From Anaerotignum propionicum DSM 1682 (lineage in GTDB: Bacteria > Bacillota > Clostridia > Lachnospirales > Anaerotignaceae), in assembly GCF_001561955.1 (NCBI RefSeq), contig NZ_CP014223.1, positions 1,364,001-1,428,000 on the forward strand: 64,000 nucleotides of DNA, read 5' to 3'. The notes beneath the pieces are model-generated. The model worked only from the letters and a program-made list of their open reading frames with translations, was not told where the DNA came from and did not search any database. Positions 40,231 to 48,573 of the stretch are shown one piece after another (position 1 is the stretch's first letter; every line of letters begins with the position of its first letter). The translations under genes were made by a program, and so were the position numbers.

Positions 40231-40959
40231 ATGCCAAGATATAGAAAACACATATGGGCAGGAGACGTTTATGAGTGTGAGGAATATTACTCACCAAGAG
40301 CCATAGGAAAAAAATATAACAGAGGGCAAAATGAACTGCTTACCTCTGAGGAACAGAAAGAACGAAATCTGAAATTAGCGAGAAGGAAATTATCCAGATT
40401 GATTAATGCGAATTTCAGGCAGGGGGATTTGTTTATTACTCTTACATACCGTAAACGATTATCCAGAGAAGAAATCAAAAGGGAGCTGCGGAACTTTTTG
40501 AGCCGCTTGAGACGGTGGAGAAAGAAAAAAGGTCTTTCGTCTGTGAAGTACATCGTTGTGACAGAGTCAGAAAGTGGCCGTGAGCACCATCATCTTTTGG
40601 TAAATGCCATGGATATTACCCTTAAGGAATTAACGGAGCTGTGGGGAAACGGAAGAGTTATGATTTCCCAATTAGAGCCAGGCGGAGATTATACAGGTCT
40701 GGCCAGATACATAACCAAGGAAAATATAAAAGAGTATGAAAAAAGATGGTCCACAAGTAGAAACTTGGTACAACCAAAAGTTGTTGTAAAAAAAATAAAT
40801 TCAGCTAACCCGAAAAAGAAGCCCAAACCTCCCAAGGGGTATCTGGTTGTAGAAAGCAGTGAATATTTTTCAGAGGAAATTGGCCCTATAAGATATTTAA
40901 AAGCGATTAGATTAGGCGGTGATGATTATGGAACAGGAAAAGAAAAAACTGAATTGTGA
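40231..40959 (+). CDS. HUH-type replication initiator-like protein
   Basis: 242 aa, very basic. It has FITLTYRKRLSREEIKRELR, then YIVVTESESGREHHHLLVNA, whose HHH-x-LV strand fits the HUH metal site of rolling-circle Rep proteins, and ARYITKEN with a possible catalytic Tyr (RYITKE) about 45 residues later. I start at ATG 40231 behind AAAGGGG; the frame to 40162 is unsupported. P2-like phages use an HUH protein (gpA) for replication, which suits the P2-like tail genes here. Endonuclease activity is inferred. Confidence 0.65.
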   Translation: MPRYRKHIWAGDVYECEEYYSPRAIGKKYNRGQNELLTSEEQKERNLKLARRKLSRLINANFRQGDLFITLTYRKRLSREEIKRELRNFLSRLRRWRKKKGLSSVKYIVVTESESGREHHHLLVNAMDITLKELTELWGNGRVMISQLEPGGDYTGLARYITKENIKEYEKRWSTSRNLVQPKVVVKKINSANPKKKPKPPKGYLVVESSEYFSEEIGPIRYLKAIRLGGDDYGTGKEKTEL

Positions 40960-41092
40960 AAAATGCTTGTGCTGGAGGTATTTCAGCAAGGAAGATGGTA
41001 CTTGCATGAACTGTGAACGATGTAAAGAAAACGGTGGAGCCAATAAGGTTTGGTGTTTGATGGATTGTGATTTTATTGGGAGGCAGCCATGA
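40928..41092 (+). CDS. 54-aa Cys-rich protein
   Basis: Eight Cys, beginning MEQEKKKLNCEKCLCWRYFS and with CMNCERCKEN, so a small zinc-binding protein is likely. ATG 40928 lies about 8 nt after AGGCGG; ATG 40922 is also possible. It overlaps the end of the Rep-like gene and the start of the methylase gene (ATGA), so it is translated within the operon. Confidence 0.55.
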   Translation: MEQEKKKLNCEKCLCWRYFSKEDGTCMNCERCKENGGANKVWCLMDCDFIGRQP

Positions 41093-41889
41093 AAGCTGTT
41101 ATGAAGTATCCAGGAAGCAAGTGGTCTTTGGCAAAAGAAATAATCTCTCTTTTCCCTGAACACCACAGTTATTTAGAGGCTTTTTTCGGGAGCGGAGCCA
41201 TTCTTTTCAATAAACCCAGAAGCAATATTGAAACGGTGAATGATTTGGACGGTGAAGTGATTAATCTTTTTGATTGTATCAGGCGTGATCCAGAACAACT
41301 TGCCAGAGAGGTTTATTTTACACCATATGCACGGCAAGTATATGAGAATGCATTTGAAGAAAAGCCATTAAACAATTATGAACGTGCTAGAAATTTTTAC
41401 ATAAAGCTAAACATGGGGCATGGTTATAGAACCACAGGGGGGAAAGTTGGCTGGAAAAATGATGTCCAGGGAAGGGAACGAGCCTATGCAGCTAGTGACT
41501 GGTGTAATCTTCCTGAAAAAATTATTGAGTCCGCTGAAAGGTTACGGGGTGTGCAAATAGAAAATCGCCCTGCAGTTGAATTGATAAGAAGGTTTAACAA
41601 CCCAAAGGTTTTAGTGTATTGTGATCCTCCCTATATTTTGGGTACCCGATATGGAAAACAGTATCATTGTGAAATGTCAGATCGTGACCATGAGGAATTA
41701 TTGAATGTATTGATAAACCATAAGGGGTCGGTTGTAATAAGTGGCTATGAGTCGGAACTATACAATCGTTGTTTAAAGGGATGGAATAAGGAATATTTTC
41801 AAGTAAGAACAAGAGCGGGAACAAAAGGGAAAGAAGTCGTTTGGATGAATTTTGAACCTAAAGGACAATTGGAATTGGAGGAAAGGTAA
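41089..41889 (+). CDS. dam: D12-class DNA adenine methyltransferase
   Basis: 266 aa. The AdoMet motif is PGSKWSLAKEI with FFGSGAILFNKPRS, and the catalytic motif is DPPY (VYCDPPYILGTRYG). Layout is that of Dam-type N6-adenine methylases. A lone phage methylase normally protects against host restriction or marks DNA for replication; the target site cannot be read. Its ATG overlaps the previous stop codon. Confidence 0.88.
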   Translation: MKAVMKYPGSKWSLAKEIISLFPEHHSYLEAFFGSGAILFNKPRSNIETVNDLDGEVINLFDCIRRDPEQLAREVYFTPYARQVYENAFEEKPLNNYERARNFYIKLNMGHGYRTTGGKVGWKNDVQGRERAYAASDWCNLPEKIIESAERLRGVQIENRPAVELIRRFNNPKVLVYCDPPYILGTRYGKQYHCEMSDRDHEELLNVLINHKGSVVISGYESELYNRCLKGWNKEYFQVRTRAGTKGKEVVWMNFEPKGQLELEER

Positions 41890-42419
41890 TGGCTTACAAT
41901 CAGCTAACAGCGAAGCGGCAACATCAAAATGCAGTAAATAATGCCCAAGGGCATTTATTTGAAAGTGCAATTCTGGCGGGGTGCAATACATACAGAGAAA
42001 ACGGTCGGGCAGAAATTAATAAAACGCCTGAGCCATTTCGGGTTTTGAATAAAGGTATTGATGGAATGTTCATGGGGAGATTTACCGCACATGCTCAACC
42101 GGATTTTCAAGGAACCCTTGAGGATGGAAGGTCTATCGTATTTGAAGCGAAGACCACAACTTCCGACCGGATGAAGAGGGACGTATTAACTGCAGAGCAG
42201 CAGAATGCTTTAGAAAGCCATATGAGTTTGGGAGCGGTTGCGGCGGTATGTGTTGGGCTTGAAGATAATTTTTTCTTCATCCCTTGGAAGGTATGGCGGG
42301 ATATGAAAGAGCATTTTGGCCGGAAATATATCACTGCAATTGATGTTGAGGAATACCAGGTTAAGTTTAATGGAGCTGTGATGTTTTTAGATTACATTAA
42401 GGGGGTAAATGCGAAATGA
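41889..42419 (+). CDS. RecU-like Holliday junction resolvase
   Basis: 176 aa. NNAQGHLFESAILAGC, the acidic DGMFMGRFTAHAQPDFQGTL and the strand VFEAKTTTSDRMKRD (E-x-K) form the RecU/PD-(D/E)xK nuclease core. The last part has FFIPWKVWRDM as in RecU. It probably resolves branched DNA before packaging. Start overlaps the methylase stop (TAATG). Confidence 0.78.
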   Translation: MAYNQLTAKRQHQNAVNNAQGHLFESAILAGCNTYRENGRAEINKTPEPFRVLNKGIDGMFMGRFTAHAQPDFQGTLEDGRSIVFEAKTTTSDRMKRDVLTAEQQNALESHMSLGAVAAVCVGLEDNFFFIPWKVWRDMKEHFGRKYITAIDVEEYQVKFNGAVMFLDYIKGVNAK

Positions 42420-42757
42420 ATATTTATAATGCAATTCTTCATACAGAAAACCATTTAGATAAAGGCGATAAGATTATAAATGATTTTTATAAGCTGTTGG
42501 ATGGGGTGAAGTGCGTTGTTGCAGAAAATATCTTTGCCAGTGTGTTTTCTATTATAGGGAGTGATGATCCAAAATATAAAGAAGCTATATATTTGTTAGA
42601 GCAAGATGAAATGGATGGTTCATATATAGACGAAAGAGAAAGATTTGATAAAGATTGGGAAGACGGGGAATATTTTTCTGACGAAAGCATCCTCATAGAA
42701 AAAGAATTTGTTGAGATTGTGGAGCTAATTGGATGTATGGGAAATGACTTGTCATAA
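42416..42757 (+). CDS. Acidic hypothetical phage protein
   Basis: 113 aa, strongly acidic, helical. Contains YLLEQDEMDGSYIDERERFD and VEIVELIGCMGNDL. It overlaps the RecU-like gene by 4 bp. No domain recognised. Confidence 0.55.
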   Translation: MNIYNAILHTENHLDKGDKIINDFYKLLDGVKCVVAENIFASVFSIIGSDDPKYKEAIYLLEQDEMDGSYIDERERFDKDWEDGEYFSDESILIEKEFVEIVELIGCMGNDLS

Positions 42758-42788
42758 ATCTTTTTTGACAAGTGAAGGGAGGTATCTC

Positions 42789-43244
42789 ATGAAAAAAGAT
42801 AATATAAGGGATTACGCAACGGAAGCCTTTCGCTACTATGCAGCTTGTGGGCAAAGAACGTCAGAGGAATTAAAACAGCAAGTGAAGAAACAAATTTATG
42901 ACCAGTCGAAGCGGGAAAGAATCCGCTCTGGAAGCGGCGCACACTCTGACTATACAGCATATTCAGTTATGGCGGCAGATGATGAAATGTATGAAATGGC
43001 AGCTGAGTTCTTAGATATTATTGCAGTGGAAAAAACAATGAAACAATTGACATGTGATCAAAAGAAAGCTGTCGAGATTGTTTATTTTACAGATGCGGGA
43101 AGAGAATTGGAGAAGGGAGATATCAGCAAAAGAGTACATAAGGCTGAAATTGAAATTCCTGCAAGTAGTATGTCTATTTACAGATGGCTACGAAATGCAA
43201 GATATATTTTCTCAAAAGAAAGAGGGTTGCGCATTATAAAATGA
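42789..43244 (+). CDS. Probable late-gene transcription regulator
   Basis: 151 aa from ATG 42789, behind GGGAGG. The C-terminal half (KQLTCDQKKAVEIVYF, GDISKRVHKAEIEIPASSMS, YRWLRNARYIFSKERGLRII) looks like a sigma-4-like HTH, the class of ArpU/LmaC-type phage late regulators. It is the last early gene and lies directly before the gap leading to the terminase genes, the expected place. Confidence 0.62.
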   Translation: MKKDNIRDYATEAFRYYAACGQRTSEELKQQVKKQIYDQSKRERIRSGSGAHSDYTAYSVMAADDEMYEMAAEFLDIIAVEKTMKQLTCDQKKAVEIVYFTDAGRELEKGDISKRVHKAEIEIPASSMSIYRWLRNARYIFSKERGLRIIK

Positions 43245-43307
43245 ATGTTGTTAGTAGTGGGGGTAAATTCTGTGGTAATATAGTATCATCGAAAGAGTAG
43301 CAAAGAA

Positions 43308-43333
43308 AAAAGACCGAGATTATTCGGTCTTTT
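43308..43333. terminator. Bidirectional terminator after the early operon
   Basis: AAAAGACCGA pairs with TCGGTCTTTT around GATTAT. Confidence 0.75.
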
Positions 43334-43409
43334 CTTCATTAGTGCACACTGTTAATTCAATTAAACATTTAGAACCGTTGCAAGCTTAATTGCAGTATAT
43401 CCTTTAACT

Positions 43410-43598
43410 TCATTTTTCCTTCCTGATTCTGTACATGAGAAGTGCTATCCAGGCAGCTATAAGAAAAAATGCAAAGTAAGTAGTTGGAGTTAGGTTACTG
43501 TAATCTGTTTTAAACATAAACAAAACAGATAATATTGCAAAAGATATATCAAGTAAGTATTTTTTCATTTGTACTAGATGTGGTTTGTAGTATCCCAC
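43410..43598 (-). CDS. Small two-helix membrane protein, moron-like
   Basis: 62 aa: two hydrophobic helices (YLLDISFAILSVLFMF and YFAFFLIAAWIALLMY) with a basic end (RIRKEK). Start GTG 43598 lies 9 nt after GGAGG; an overlapping ATG would give only an 8-aa peptide. It reads leftward against the phage operons, has its own promoter and is flanked by terminators and direct repeats, the profile of a lysogenic-conversion moron. Superinfection exclusion is a common role for such proteins but is not shown here. Confidence 0.6.
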   Translation of the reverse strand: MGYYKPHLVQMKKYLLDISFAILSVLFMFKTDYSNLTPTTYFAFFLIAAWIALLMYRIRKEK

Positions 43599-43622
43599 AT
43601 CTTCTCACCTCCTTTTTATGAT

Positions 43623-43651
43623 ATTAGAGCACATTGTGGCGTGCTAGTCAA
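43623..43651 (-). promoter_or_regulatory. Sigma-A promoter of the moron gene
   Basis: Leftward TTGACT (43646-43651), 17 bp, TCTAAT (43623-43628). Confidence 0.65.
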
Positions 43652-43693
43652 TAGATGAAAAGTAACTATTAATCGTTGTAGTATCATTGAAAG

Positions 43694-43931
43694 TGTGTGC
43701 GAATGAAGTGGCAGGCTGGTCGTTCTCTTCTTGTTTCTCATAGGTGGTTAGGTGACAGCAGGAGCGGTATGAGGCAGAACCCTTAGAGGGAAACGTTAGG
43801 TACTACCGGGGCCGTAATAGACTGCGGGTCCATGTGACCGCGGCATTTTGCTCTAAAAAATAAAAATTTTCTTGGTACTTCCTTCCGCTATCGAAGGAAA
43901 ATGGAGGGCGGAAAGGGGGTAAGAACATTAT
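43694..43931. other. Non-coding gap before terminase, candidate cos site
   Basis: About 240 bp, visibly more G/C-rich than its surroundings at 43720-43850, with short inverted repeats such as GCGG/CCGC around 43827-43844. No coding frame is supported. A lambda-type terminase pair follows directly, so a cos or pac site, or the late promoter, is the likeliest content. Confidence 0.4.
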
Positions 43932-44468
43932 ATGGAAGTCAATCAAAAGCAATTATCCACAATTTTAGGTGTGACGGATCGGAGAATTCGCCAGCTAATC
44001 AATGAATTTGGGCTTTTTCAAAGCTATGAGCATGGTGGAAAAAGGGAAAAACGATACGACCTTGGAAAATGCGTTCAAGAGTTCATCCAATACCAGGTGG
44101 ATGCGGAAACGAACAGGGGGGCATCTTTAAACAAGGAACAGGTTTCAACGGAGCACGAAGAAATCAAAAAAAAGATCTCCATGTTGAAGCTAAAACGCCT
44201 CCGCCGACAACTCCATGCTGCCGGAGATGTGGAGGAATTTTTAACGGATATGCTGGTTAATTTTCGTGACCGTTTATTGTCTATACCCCAAAAGACCGCC
44301 CCGATTTTAGCAGCAGAGGATGATGTAAATAAAATTTTGTCCTTATTGGAGGGGGAGGTTTGCGAGGCTTTGGATGAGCTTTCCGAATACGATCCCTTGA
44401 AGATTGAGAAAGAAAAGGACTATATGCGGCTGGAAGAAATGGAAGAGGATGAGGAGGAGGAATCATAG
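43932..44468 (+). CDS. Terminase small subunit, Nu1-like
   Basis: 178 aa. An N-terminal winged HTH (VNQKQLSTILGVTDRRIRQL) for site recognition, a middle coiled coil (KKKISMLKLKRLRRQL) and a very acidic tail. It marks phage DNA for cutting. AAAGGGGG lies upstream. It overlaps the large-subunit gene by one base. Confidence 0.78.
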   Translation: MEVNQKQLSTILGVTDRRIRQLINEFGLFQSYEHGGKREKRYDLGKCVQEFIQYQVDAETNRGASLNKEQVSTEHEEIKKKISMLKLKRLRRQLHAAGDVEEFLTDMLVNFRDRLLSIPQKTAPILAAEDDVNKILSLLEGEVCEALDELSEYDPLKIEKEKDYMRLEEMEEDEEEES

Positions 44469-46303
44469 TGCCTACGGCAGACAAACGGAGATCCCGCCAA
44501 AGGACAAGGAATTTATTTGTTACTGTGCTGAAAAGAGCATTGCGAAAGCCTGAAAAACTGACAGTTTCCTCATGGGCTGAAAAATATAGAGTGTTGGATG
44601 AAAGCAGCAATTTCAAGGGGCGTTGGTCAAATATGATCACGCCCTATTTGATTGGAATTATGGACGTTTTCAATGATGCCTATGTGCAAGAAATTAATTT
44701 TGTTAAGCCCACCCAGGTAGGCGGCACTGAGGCTTTACTGAATATGTTAGGTTATATCATTATGCAAAGCCCTGCACCCACCATGATTGTTTACCCTACG
44801 GACGATTTGGCCAAGGATACTTCCAGGGATCGCTTGCAGCCGTCCTTGCTGAAAACAAAAGAAATTGCAGAAAAATTTCGGAAGAATGAATCCAAGGAAT
44901 TGGCGTTGAAATTTTATGGCATGAACTTATATCTTCGTGGAGCGGGTTCACCGTCTAAGCTAGCATCCAAGTCTATTAAGTATCTGTTTTTTGATGAAAT
45001 TGACAAGCTTGGTGGCGCAAGCAAGAAAGAGGCTTCCCCTTACAATTTGGCGAAAGAAAGAACAAGGACATTTACCTTTTCCAAAAAAATATTTACTACA
45101 TCCACACCAACGTTGAAAACAAACTATGTTTGGATGCTCCATGAAAATGCCGATGAACAAAGACAGTATTTTGTTCAGTGCCCTCGTTGTGGGAAATGGA
45201 TAACCCTATTTTTTAAGCAGATTATTTTTCCTAGCGAAGAAAATATGTCACCCACAGATCGTGCCAAAGAGGCGGTTTATCTTTGCCAGGAGTGCGGAGA
45301 ACAAATTTCAGATAAAGAAAAGTATCAAATTATCCAGAAAGGGGAATGGCGCACCACAAATAAAACCTGTAGCGGCAGAGCGAGAAGTGTTTCTTTTTGG
45401 TTGAATGCTCTATACAGCCGATTTTTAACATGGGAGGAAATTGTACTCGAGTTTTTGAGCAGTAAAGACGATCCGGAACGGTTGCAAAACTTTGTCAACT
45501 CATGGCTTGCTGAGCCATGGGAAAATACAAAACTAAAAACCAGCGAGGATTTGGTTATGGAATGTCAGACCGAATATGAAGAACTGGAAGTGCCGGATTG
45601 GGCGAAATTACTGACTGGAGGGATAGATGTTCAAGAAAACTGTATTTACTGGACAATTCGTGCTTGGGGTGATTTTATGACTTCGCAAAATATTGCCCAT
45701 GGACAAGCGCTGAGTATGGAAGAAGCAGAGCGGATTATGGGTATTCCTTACCGTAAGCGAAACGGAGAGGGGTATTTGGTGAGCTTGGCCTTAATGGACT
45801 CCGGTGACCAAACAGATCAGGTATATGATTTCTGTGTAAAGAATCAGGAATGGGTTCTACCTTGTAAGGGGCGCAGTGCTATGTTAAGCAATTATAAATT
45901 AAGCACCATCAATAAAGCCGGTTCTGCGGCCATGGGTATGACCTTGGTTTTAATTGATGTTGGGAAATACAAAGATATGATTGCTGCCAGGATGCAGAAA
46001 AAGCAGGGGAGTGGTGCTTGGATGGTTTATCAAGGCTGTGATATGGATTATGCTTTTCAAGTTACATCAGAGCATAAAGTTACTGAGCGTGGAAAGGGGC
46101 AAAGTACTCAAGTTTGGGTGAAGAAAACCACACATGCAGACAACCACTATTTAGACACAGAGGTTTATGCGGCAGCAGCGGCAGAAATCATGGGGGTTCG
46201 TAGCCTTTTTCTTTATAACGAGGAACAAAAGGAAACACCGGAAAAACCGGAAGAAACACAACAGGAAAATAGCTGGATTTCCGGTGATGGCAGTTGGATA
46301 TAA
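44468..46303 (+). CDS. Terminase large subunit, lambda gpA family
   Basis: 611 aa. ATPase part: TKPTQVGGTEALLNM-like P-loop region (VKPTQVGG), YPTDDLAKDTSRDRLQPSL, and KYLFFDEIDKL as Walker B. A zinc ribbon (CPRCGKW and CQECGEQ) lies at about 240-280. The nuclease part carries GGIDVQENCIYW and ADNHYLDTEVYA. It cuts and pumps DNA into the prohead. Start is GTG 44468 after GAGGAGGAATCATA. Confidence 0.92.
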   Translation: MPTADKRRSRQRTRNLFVTVLKRALRKPEKLTVSSWAEKYRVLDESSNFKGRWSNMITPYLIGIMDVFNDAYVQEINFVKPTQVGGTEALLNMLGYIIMQSPAPTMIVYPTDDLAKDTSRDRLQPSLLKTKEIAEKFRKNESKELALKFYGMNLYLRGAGSPSKLASKSIKYLFFDEIDKLGGASKKEASPYNLAKERTRTFTFSKKIFTTSTPTLKTNYVWMLHENADEQRQYFVQCPRCGKWITLFFKQIIFPSEENMSPTDRAKEAVYLCQECGEQISDKEKYQIIQKGEWRTTNKTCSGRARSVSFWLNALYSRFLTWEEIVLEFLSSKDDPERLQNFVNSWLAEPWENTKLKTSEDLVMECQTEYEELEVPDWAKLLTGGIDVQENCIYWTIRAWGDFMTSQNIAHGQALSMEEAERIMGIPYRKRNGEGYLVSLALMDSGDQTDQVYDFCVKNQEWVLPCKGRSAMLSNYKLSTINKAGSAAMGMTLVLIDVGKYKDMIAARMQKKQGSGAWMVYQGCDMDYAFQVTSEHKVTERGKGQSTQVWVKKTTHADNHYLDTEVYAAAAAEIMGVRSLFLYNEEQKETPEKPEETQQENSWISGDGSWI

Positions 46304-46315
46304 GGAGGATGAATT

Positions 46316-46534
46316 ATGGATTCAAAAGAACCAGCGGCTTTGTTGAATGAAGTGGAAGCGGCAATTTCCACAATTCTGAAAGGTGGGCAAAGCTATAAAA
46401 TCGGTTCCCGAAGCCTTACCAGGGCAGATTTGGGAACGCTGACAAAATTGAGGAATGAATTATTGATGCAAGTGCAGGCTGGTGGAGGACAGCTACTTGC
46501 AAATACAAGCGTAGTTTTTTTTGAGGGAAGGTGA
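46316..46534 (+). CDS. gpW-like head-tail joining protein
   Basis: 72 aa: QSYKIGSRSLTRADLGTLTK and a helical end, as in the lambda gpW family, which completes heads before tail joining. AAGGAGG precedes the ATG; its end overlaps the portal frame. Confidence 0.75.
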   Translation: MDSKEPAALLNEVEAAISTILKGGQSYKIGSRSLTRADLGTLTKLRNELLMQVQAGGGQLLANTSVVFFEGR

Positions 46535-46539
46535 GGCCT

Positions 46540-48006
46540 ATGGGGGCATTGGAAAGTTTAATCAGCTGGATTTCGCCGGAAACCGCCTGCCGCAGAGAAG
46601 CGTGGCGGCAAGAATATGAGGAAATGAAATCCTATGATGCAGGGGGCTTTGGTAGACGGAATGCACGATGGGGTGTTTATAATCAATCGGCGGAAATGAC
46701 CGACCGCTATGACAGGGACACCATCAGAGCCAGAGCCAGAGATTTGGAACGAAACAGCGATATGGCGGCAAGCATTATTCGTGCGTACAAAAGAAATGTC
46801 GTAGGCCGAGGCTTCGGCTTGCAGGCAAGAACGAATGATGAAAATTTCAACAATTCTGTTGAAAAATTGTGGAAAGCTTGGTGCAAAGCCAAAAATTGTG
46901 ATGTGACAGGACAGCAGAGCTTCAATCAGATGATGCGAATGTCAGCGGTTCGCAAAATGGTAGACGGCGGCATTCTGTTTAAAAAATGCTATACCGAGGG
47001 CGGTTTGGTGCCGTTTAAATTGCAGGCAATCGAAGTGGATGAGCTGGACATTTCCATTACAACGCCCATGAAAAAAGGGAATAAGGTGGTTGGCGGTGTG
47101 GAGTACAACGAATATAACAAGCCAGAGGGTTTTTGGATTACCCAATATTCCATTGATGGGTTTGTCATTCCTGAAGCCCAGTATGTTCCTGCCAAGGATA
47201 TGATTTATTATTTTGACAAGAAGCGTCCTTCTCAAATCAGAGAAATTTCAGACTTAGCAAGCACCATCCCAAGAATTCGAGATACCAATGAATTTATTAC
47301 AGCGGTTTCCGTAAAAGAAAGAATTGCTGCTTGTTTGGCTGTCTTTGTAAAAAAAGTTGCGCCCCCAGGCGGCGGATATGGTCGGGGTGCTGTAGAATCC
47401 ATAGGCAGCTCAAAAACTTATTCGGGGAAAATGCTTACCCCGGGTATGATTACAGAGTTAAATGCCGGGGATGAAATACAGGTAGTTGATCCGAAGGGAA
47501 GCAGTGACGATGCAACTGCGCATTTAAAAATGCAGCTTCGTTTGATGGGTGCAGGCCAAGGGCTTAGTTATGAAGCGGTTTCTAGAGATATGTCGGAGAC
47601 AAATTACAGCTCTGCAAGGCAGGCAAGTATTGAAGACGAATTGACCTTTGTGGAGGAAATTGAATTATTACAGGAGAATGTCATGTCGGAGATATACGAA
47701 ACTTTCGTGATCTCCGTTTTTTTATCGGGCTTAATCAGCATTCGTGATTTTTGGAGCAACAAGCAGGAATACCTGTATCATGAATGGGTGGCAAGCCCTA
47801 AGAAATGGATTGATCCATTGAAGGAAGCCAATGCAAACCGTATCGCCTTGGAAACAGGGCAAAAAACCTTTAAGCAGATTGCGGCAGAGGGCGGTCGGGA
47901 TTGGAAGGAACAAATTGACGATATGGCAGAAGTGTTTCAATATGCCCGGGATATGGGCGTTCAGTTAGGGGGTGAGCTATTTGAGCCAAAAAAAGATAAA
48001 AAGTAG
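46540..48006 (+). CDS. Portal protein, lambda family
   Basis: 488 aa from ATG 46540 (a GTG at 46531 is possible). TDRYDRDTIRARARDLERNS, DMAASIIRAYKRNVVGRGF and ETNYSSARQASIEDELTF are lambda-B-type portal motifs. It forms the ring at the packaging vertex. Confidence 0.9.
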   Translation: MGALESLISWISPETACRREAWRQEYEEMKSYDAGGFGRRNARWGVYNQSAEMTDRYDRDTIRARARDLERNSDMAASIIRAYKRNVVGRGFGLQARTNDENFNNSVEKLWKAWCKAKNCDVTGQQSFNQMMRMSAVRKMVDGGILFKKCYTEGGLVPFKLQAIEVDELDISITTPMKKGNKVVGGVEYNEYNKPEGFWITQYSIDGFVIPEAQYVPAKDMIYYFDKKRPSQIREISDLASTIPRIRDTNEFITAVSVKERIAACLAVFVKKVAPPGGGYGRGAVESIGSSKTYSGKMLTPGMITELNAGDEIQVVDPKGSSDDATAHLKMQLRLMGAGQGLSYEAVSRDMSETNYSSARQASIEDELTFVEEIELLQENVMSEIYETFVISVFLSGLISIRDFWSNKQEYLYHEWVASPKKWIDPLKEANANRIALETGQKTFKQIAAEGGRDWKEQIDDMAEVFQYARDMGVQLGGELFEPKKDKK

Positions 48007-48562
48007 TGGAGAGCGTTGTTTTTGCGCACAGATTCGAGCCGCAACGGAGGAGGAAAACGAAAGGAAGTTTATTATAAGTTTTTCCAGTGAAGAACCATAC
48101 TTGCGGTGGTTTGGTCCCGAGATTTTATCCCATGAAGAGGGAGCCATGGATTTAGGCCGTCTGAATGAAATGGGTGTGCTGCTGTTTAACCATCACAGAG
48201 ATCAGGTTGTGGGAAAGGTTTTGCGTGCATGGATTGAAAATGGTCGTGGTATGGCTGAGGTGGAATTTGATGATGATGAATTTTCAGAAACCATACGCAA
48301 GAAAGTTGCCAGCGGCACCTTAAAAGGGGTGTCCGTTTCTTACCGTGTCAGTGTGTGGGAGGAGGTTGAAGCTGGTGCCACTTCCTCAAATGGAAAGCAC
48401 GTAGGTCCATGCAGCATTGCGAAAAAGTGGGAGGCTTTTGAAATTTCTATTGCTACGGTACCTGCGGATCCATCCGTAGGCGTTGGCAGAAGCTTAGAAG
48501 AAATGGAATTGAAAATGTGGCACATGGAGCGGCAGTTGGAGATCAATCGAAATTATTTATGA
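47981..48562 (+). CDS. Prohead protease, HK97 family
   Basis: 193 aa. FIISFSSEEPYLRWFGPEIL, the catalytic His in LLFNHHRDQVVGKV, the Ser in GTLKGVSVSYRV and ATVPADPSVG are the HK97 prohead protease hallmarks. TTG 47981 follows AGGGGGTGA by 5 nt; GTG 47972 is an alternative. It overlaps the portal end by 26 bp. Confidence 0.88.
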   Translation: MSQKKIKSSGERCFCAQIRAATEEENERKFIISFSSEEPYLRWFGPEILSHEEGAMDLGRLNEMGVLLFNHHRDQVVGKVLRAWIENGRGMAEVEFDDDEFSETIRKKVASGTLKGVSVSYRVSVWEEVEAGATSSNGKHVGPCSIAKKWEAFEISIATVPADPSVGVGRSLEEMELKMWHMERQLEINRNYL

Positions 48563-48573
48563 GGGGGAAGAAC

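Larger units (their letters stand above)
43281..43693. repeat. 15-bp direct repeats flanking the moron gene
   Basis: TAGTATCATCGAAAG (43281-43295) and TAGTATCATTGAAAG (43679-43693), 14 of 15 identical. Between them lie the terminator at 43308 and the leftward small membrane gene. They may be duplicated during insertion of that gene or be twin regulator sites. Confidence 0.55.

Noticed and set aside
43725-43860. tRNA gene in the G/C-rich gap before terminase
   Set aside because: No T-loop consensus or cloverleaf could be drawn; a packaging site is more likely.
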